A stretch of DNA of 16,975 nucleotides from JAJISG01 sp964347345 (GTDB lineage: Archaea > Thermoplasmatota > Thermoplasmata > RBG-16-68-12 > JAJISG01). Below the pieces are notes generated by a model, which had not been told where the DNA came from, did not search any database, and saw only the letters and a list, made by a program, of their open reading frames with translations. The position numbers were made by a program, and so were the translations under genes. Below, piece by piece: positions 13,527 to 16,975 of the stretch. The stretch lies in assembly GCA_964347345.1 (NCBI GenBank), contig CAYFYB010000030.1:1-16975 (forward strand), read 5' to 3'. Every line of letters begins with the position of its first letter. Positions within the stretch are counted from its first letter, which is position 1.

Positions 13527-14528
13527 CTAGACCACCAACCTTCCGCTGACCAGGTCATCCGCCACCTGGGCGATCATGTCCATCCCCTTGGGCTCCCTAA
13601 CGTACATGGGCAGGGTGGCCACCACCAGGTCACCAAACTTCTCCTTTATCTCCTTGATGTAGGGCTCCTGAGCCCTCACCCTGTTCCTAAGGAACTCACT
13701 CACCTTGGGCGAGTCCATCAGGTCCCTAGGGTAGACTTGGTTGAGGATGAGGCCGGAGAGGGTGATGTGGAGCCTCTGGAACATCCCCAGGGCCCTCTCC
13801 GTGTCCAGGATGGCCATCCTCTCGGGGATGAGGACCATGAAGAAGGCCGTTCGTTTCCGATCGGTCAGCATGTCGGTGAAGGTGGTGATCTTGCCCTTGA
13901 TCTCCATCAGCTCCTTCAGCACCTCGTCCCCCGCCTCGAGCTTCTGGCCTCGAAGGGTGGCGGCTACCGCCTCGAACTCCTGGGCCTTCTCCCTCGCTTC
14001 GGTTATCTTCTCCACCCAGCGGGAGAGAATCTCAGCCATGGCCACCATGCGTACTCCGTGACCGAAGGGTGGCATGTCGAAGACGTAGAGGTCGTGGTCC
14101 TTCTGGGCCACGAGGTCCGCCATGGCATCATAGGTGGCGGACTCGTACATGGCGGGCTCCGCCGACGTGGAATCGATGTACTCGTCGATCTCCCCCGGCA
14201 GCTCGTCGAGGCCATACATGGTCAATATCCTCTGCTTGACGGACGCCTGGTAGTCCGCTACCCTCCTGTCAGCGTCTATCTCCACCACATTGAGGTTGGA
14301 GGCCATCTGTACCAGGCCCTTGCCGAAGATGTCCTTCTCAAATATATCGCTGAGGCTGGCCTGGGGATCTGTGCTGAAGCAGAGGGTCTTCCTGCCGTCC
14401 TTCTGGGAGTACCAGTAGGAGAGGGCGGCACTGCATGTGGTCTTCCCAAGGCCTCCCTTGCCAGCAAAGACCACGATTTCTGGGGTGCCTTGCTTCTGGA
14501 AGAAGGGACCTATACCTTCCTGTGCCAT
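13527..14528 (-). CDS. ArsA/Get3-type ATPase 2, catalytic motif intact
   Basis: A 333-residue ArsA/Get3-branch ATPase. The deviant P-loop AGKGGLGKTT (22-31) and switch I STDPQAS (Asp54) are intact, and switch II reads FDMPPFGHGVRM (150-161), keeping Gly-His. The aligned ESATYDAMADLV segment (129-140) and a C-terminal NQVYP (adenine-binding NxV-P type) are shared by the pair in modified form. It is predicted to hydrolyse ATP and perhaps dimerise with ArsA-like 1, as in the actinobacterial paired ArsA-like proteins. There are no Cys residues of the arsenite-binding type and no arsenic genes nearby. ATG 14528 follows GAGGTGG, which overlaps the stop of small protein D. Confidence 0.93.
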   Translation of the reverse strand: MAQEGIGPFFQKQGTPEIVVFAGKGGLGKTTCSAALSYWYSQKDGRKTLCFSTDPQASLSDIFEKDIFGKGLVQMASNLNVVEIDADRRVADYQASVKQRILTMYGLDELPGEIDEYIDSTSAEPAMYESATYDAMADLVAQKDHDLYVFDMPPFGHGVRMVAMAEILSRWVEKITEAREKAQEFEAVAATLRGQKLEAGDEVLKELMEIKGKITTFTDMLTDRKRTAFFMVLIPERMAILDTERALGMFQRLHITLSGLILNQVYPRDLMDSPKVSEFLRNRVRAQEPYIKEIKEKFGDLVVATLPMYVREPKGMDMIAQVADDLVSGRLVV

Positions 14529-14537
14529 GATTCCACC

Positions 14538-14867
14538 TCAGGATGTGAAGACGGTGTCGGTGACGTCCCTCTCCCGGAATACCCGCTGCTTCCACTGCTT
14601 GATGTTCGGGACCGCGTACGGCAGGATGCGGAGGGAGTAGTAAGGCGGTAGGATGGGAATGCCCAGCATGTCTCCCAGAGTGACGAACATGAATAGGTGC
14701 TCAATGTACATCCTTGTCCTCAGGGCAGCGGTCACGTGGCCGTGAGCGGCCATGCCGTAGAGGATGCCCTTGACCACGGACTTCATATCGGACTTCTTCT
14801 CCCCTTCGGCCTTCTCCTCGGCCTTCTCCTCCTGACCTTCTTCTTCCTTCTTCTTGAAGAGGCCCAT
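14538..14867 (-). CDS. Small protein family copy D, first gene of the ArsA operon
   Basis: A 109-residue member of the four-copy family with a charged, Lys/Glu-rich N-terminus (about 4-27, containing EEKAEEKAEGEKK), then MKSVVKGILYGM, LFMFVTLGDMLGIPILPPYY, SLRILPYAVPNIKQWKQRV and RERDVTDTVFTS. It is closest to copy A. ATG 14867 is preferred over the longer open frame, which overlaps cstA; AGAGGGT lies about 5 bases upstream and a TATA-like box about 36 bases upstream. The stop is 9 bases before the ATG of ArsA-like 2. The charged tail could be a flexible linker or interaction segment. Confidence 0.83.
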   Translation of the reverse strand: MGLFKKKEEEGQEEKAEEKAEGEKKSDMKSVVKGILYGMAAHGHVTAALRTRMYIEHLFMFVTLGDMLGIPILPPYYSLRILPYAVPNIKQWKQRVFRERDVTDTVFTS

Positions 14868-14899
14868 CTGTACCCTCTTCTGTTGAATGTCATCGGAGA

Positions 14900-14908
14900 C
14901 TAAAAGAG
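14900..14908 (-). promoter_or_regulatory. TATA-like box for the small protein D-ArsA operon
   Basis: The minus strand reads TCTTTTAGT, preceded by GAAAC that could act as a BRE. It is centred about 36 bases before ATG 14867, predicting a leader of roughly 10 bases that carries the AGAGGG ribosome-binding site. No other A/T island lies between cstA and this gene. Confidence 0.5.
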
Positions 14909-15036
14909 TTTCCACCGCCGTTCTCACTGGATTGGATCCCAAATCTGCCGCAGGAGTCCCACCTAGACAGCTTGCGCTGAGGACTCCAAATGGGGAAGGG
15001 AGAGGAGGCGGAAGGAGCCCCTCGCTATCCCGGACC

Positions 15037-16863
15037 TTACTCCTGCTCCTCCTCCTCGCCGCCACCGTTGGCAGCGACCGCCGGTGCGGGTGCTCTTGAC
15101 TCCTTGTAGCTCCTCCAGTAGCTCGTGTAGACGAGGTAGGCCATGTAGAGGCCCACGATGAAGAGGACCGCTCCAATGAGGACGAAGCCCCAGTTGAAGG
15201 CTGTCGCGACGGCTGGGTATGCACTCAGTGGGGGCCGGTTCGCAACCTTTCCGACGCCGACGCCCGTGAGCAGGTCCGTCACAGTGTTGAAGAACTCCAT
15301 GGACTCGTAGATGAGAGCAGCCAGCGTGGTAATCGTCATGAAGGTGCCCGTTATCAGCGTGGGCTTCGAGAGGGTTCTGGAACGTACAAGGTGGATTGAG
15401 ACGAGCATCAGGGCAAGCCCGGCGAGAAGCTGGTTTGAGCCGCCGAAGTAGATCCAGAGATTCCACCAGCTACCCGTAATGGCGAAGCCCCAAGGAATGA
15501 GCAATCCCAGGAACGTGGCGACGTACTTGTTTCCTAGAGGCCGAGCGAGTCCAGTGGCGAACAGCTCCGCGGACACCATGCGCCAGAACCGTGTCACCAG
15601 GATCTGGACGCTGAGGGCATAGATGACCAGGGTAAGGCCGAAGAAGACCGTGAGGTTCGAGGTGCCGAGCCATCCCAGCCAGTTTTCCGTCAGTATGACA
15701 GAGCCGCTCACCCAGCCTCCGACATTGCTGCTGGTGGGCAGCAGGCCTGGAACCACCATGAAGGCCGCCAGGGACGCCGTCCCCAGGAGGCCCTCCGAGA
15801 GCATCGCTCCCGCACCCACAGGCTTCGCGTCCGTCTCAACGTCCAGCTGCTTGGAGGTCGCCGAGGTGCTCACGAGGCTGTGCCATCCAGAGATCGCACC
15901 GCAGGAGATGGCGACGAACAGGATCGGCCACAAAGGCCCTGCCGCTGACAGGAATCCACGGAAGGCGGGCTGCTGCATGGTGATGGCCTCGCCGCCGAAG
16001 GTGGGCCATATGGGGGTCAGAAGGGTTCCAATGACGATGAACAGAACGGCGATGAAGGCAGGGAAGAAGGCGACGTAGACTGCTGGCTGACCGAAGCTCG
16101 GCATGGGCAGGAGGGCGCCCACGGCCAGGATTATTAGCACGAGGAAGGCGAAGAACGCTATCCCCCAGCCGGGATCACCGGCAGTCACGTAGCCGAAGAA
16201 GCCCAGGAAGCCCGCATCGGGCCAGCCCACAAGGGCGCCGATGGCGATGCTCGCAACGACTACCAGGAGGGCGATGGTCGTGACGGCGAAGATGTTCATC
16301 CTGACCTTGAACAGCAACTGGCCGATGACGAAGGCACCGACCAGGATCAGGACAGTGGCGATGAAGGTGCCCGGGAAGATGACGAAGAAGAGGGAGATCA
16401 GGTAGATGAAAACGGCGGATATGATGATGAGGTAGAACAGGATGAAGGTCAGCAGTACGGTCCTTCCCCTGGGACTCGCCAGCTGGTACGATATCGGACC
16501 GAGGGACTTGCCCTCGCTACGAACCGACATCATTATGGATCCATAGTCGTGCATCCAACCGATGAAGACGTTCCCAAACACAAGCCAGAGCAATGCTGGT
16601 AGCCAGCCAAACTGCATGGCTATGAACGGTCCGAGGATGGGGCCCAGGGCCGCTATCCCTTTGAACTGGGTGCCCCACAAAACGTATCGACTGACGGGGA
16701 AGAACTCGACGCCGTCCATGTACATGTGGGAAGGCGTGGTCCTTTCAGCGGCGGTCTTCCAGACTTTTCTGTCGTACCACTTGGCATATGCGAAGTAAGT
16801 ACCTGCATACATTCCGATGGCTATGAAGAACCACCAGAAGGGAGAATCCCAAACGCTTGGCGT
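15037..16863 (-). CDS. cstA: CstA-family carbon starvation / peptide or pyruvate transporter
   Basis: A multi-pass membrane protein of about 609 residues in the CstA family, which takes up peptides or pyruvate during carbon limitation. Visible motifs include DGVEFFPVSRYVLWGTQFKG near the N-terminus, GPILGPFIAMQFG, FIGWMHDYGSIMMSVR and SGWHSLVSTSATSKQLD, with many hydrophobic helices, ending in an acidic tail (GGGEEEEQE). It is shorter than the roughly 700-residue bacterial CstA. The first ATG (16812) would cut through the first helix. The frame upstream reads TPSVWDSPFWWFFIAIGMYAG, and GGAGGTG lies 5 bases before an ACG at 16863. I therefore place the start there. An ATG changed to ACG by mutation or sequencing error is equally possible. 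Confidence 0.9.
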   Translation of the reverse strand, partial: TPSVWDSPFWWFFIAIGMYAGTYFAYAKWYDRKVWKTAAERTTPSHMYMDGVEFFPVSRYVLWGTQFKGIAALGPILGPFIAMQFGWLPALLWLVFGNVFIGWMHDYGSIMMSVRSEGKSLGPISYQLASPRGRTVLLTFILFYLIIISAVFIYLISLFFVIFPGTFIATVLILVGAFVIGQLLFKVRMNIFAVTTIALLVVVASIAIGALVGWPDAGFLGFFGYVTAGDPGWGIAFFAFLVLIILAVGALLPMPSFGQPAVYVAFFPAFIAVLFIVIGTLLTPIWPTFGGEAITMQQPAFRGFLSAAGPLWPILFVAISCGAISGWHSLVSTSATSKQLDVETDAKPVGAGAMLSEGLLGTASLAAFMVVPGLLPTSSNVGGWVSGSVILTENWLGWLGTSNLTVFFGLTLVIYALSVQILVTRFWRMVSAELFATGLARPLGNKYVATFLGLLIPWGFAITGSWWNLWIYFGGSNQLLAGLALMLVSIHLVRSRTLSKPTLITGTFMTITTLAALIYESMEFFNTVTDLLTGVGVGKVANRPPLSAYPAVATAFNWGFVLIGAVLFIVGLYMAYLVYTSYWRSYKESRAPAPAVAANGGGEEEEQE

Positions 16864-16867
16864 ATCT

Positions 16868-16876
16868 CCACCTCCT
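16868..16876 (-). promoter_or_regulatory. Shine-Dalgarno sequence that decides the cstA start
   Basis: The minus strand reads GAGGAGGTGGA here, containing GGAGGTG about 5 bases before ACG 16863. No ATG, GTG or TTG in frame follows until ATG 16812, more than 50 bases away and too far for this site. Confidence 0.65.
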
Positions 16877-16930
16877 CTCCTTTGCGGTCAGGCGGCAACC
16901 CGCCCCTCCGCTGCCGTGTATTGGATGAAC

Positions 16931-16940
16931 TCTATATAAT
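16931..16940 (-). promoter_or_regulatory. TATA box for cstA
   Basis: The minus strand reads ATTATATAGA, preceded by ATAAAG that could be part of a BRE. Transcription would begin near 16909, giving a leader of about 45 bases that includes the Shine-Dalgarno site. Confidence 0.65.
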
Positions 16941-16975
16941 CTTTATGTCACGCCTGAACATGTCTCACTTGGACA

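Noticed and set aside
12490..14528. Arsenic efflux function for the ArsA-like pair
   Set aside because: No ArsB, ArsR or ArsD-like gene nearby and no arsenite-binding Cys pattern in either protein.
13482..14651. 389-codon plus-strand open frame opposite ArsA-like 2
   Set aside because: Antisense shadow of a gene with clear P-loop and switch motifs; composition is His/Val/Gly-rich and not protein-like.
14868..15224. N-terminal extension of small protein D's frame
   Set aside because: It overlaps the 3' end of cstA, is low-complexity Ser/Arg/Pro sequence, and the TATA and Shine-Dalgarno sites fit ATG 14867.

Overview
The window looks archaeal. Several genes have an A/T-rich TATA-like box centred about 26-30 bases before the chosen start codon, as expected for leaderless or short-leader archaeal transcripts. 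Other starts follow GGAGG- or GGTG-type Shine-Dalgarno sequences. MoaA has the CxxxCxxC-HNEG form common in archaea. GC content is fairly high. The lineage cannot be fixed from the sequence; Thermoplasmatota and Thermoproteota are both possible.

Region 1 (1-8338) is a molybdenum hydroxylase (aerobic CO-dehydrogenase-like) locus with its cofactor and maturation genes. It holds the 3' end of coxL on the plus strand and, on the minus strand, moaA, a MoxR-type ATPase (coxD-like) and a VWA protein (coxE-like). moaB diverges from moaA and converges on coxG. A GYD-domain gene and an intact xdhC follow. Part of the locus has decayed: a coxM (FAD subunit) remnant lacks its N-terminal part and has an internal deletion, and it abuts a MocA-XdhC fusion gene that carries a one-base frameshift and has lost its 3' end.

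Region 2 (8446-9486) is an Ldh2-family malate/L-lactate-type dehydrogenase with Gln where the family usually has a conserved His.

Region 3 (9523-14867) is the most unusual part. Four genes encode divergent copies of one small protein family (about 85-110 residues) that I do not recognise. They sit among two ArsA/Get3-type ATPases and several unrecognised small proteins. The core is a tightly coupled minus-strand operon: small protein D, ArsA-like 2, ArsA-like 1, small protein C, then a 175-residue protein. ArsA-like 2 keeps the catalytic Asp of the STDP motif; ArsA-like 1 has Asn there and an altered switch II, so the pair may be a heterodimer with one active half. Small proteins A and B lie just outside this operon, near a 55-residue zinc-finger-like protein, a 133-residue protein and a 214-residue membrane-anchored protein. 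A Get3-like ATPase pair handling short hydrophobic client proteins is a reasonable hypothesis, not a demonstrated function.

Region 4 (15037-16863) is a CstA-family carbon-starvation/peptide or pyruvate transporter. Its first membrane helix extends upstream of the first in-frame ATG, to an ACG codon placed correctly behind a strong Shine-Dalgarno sequence.
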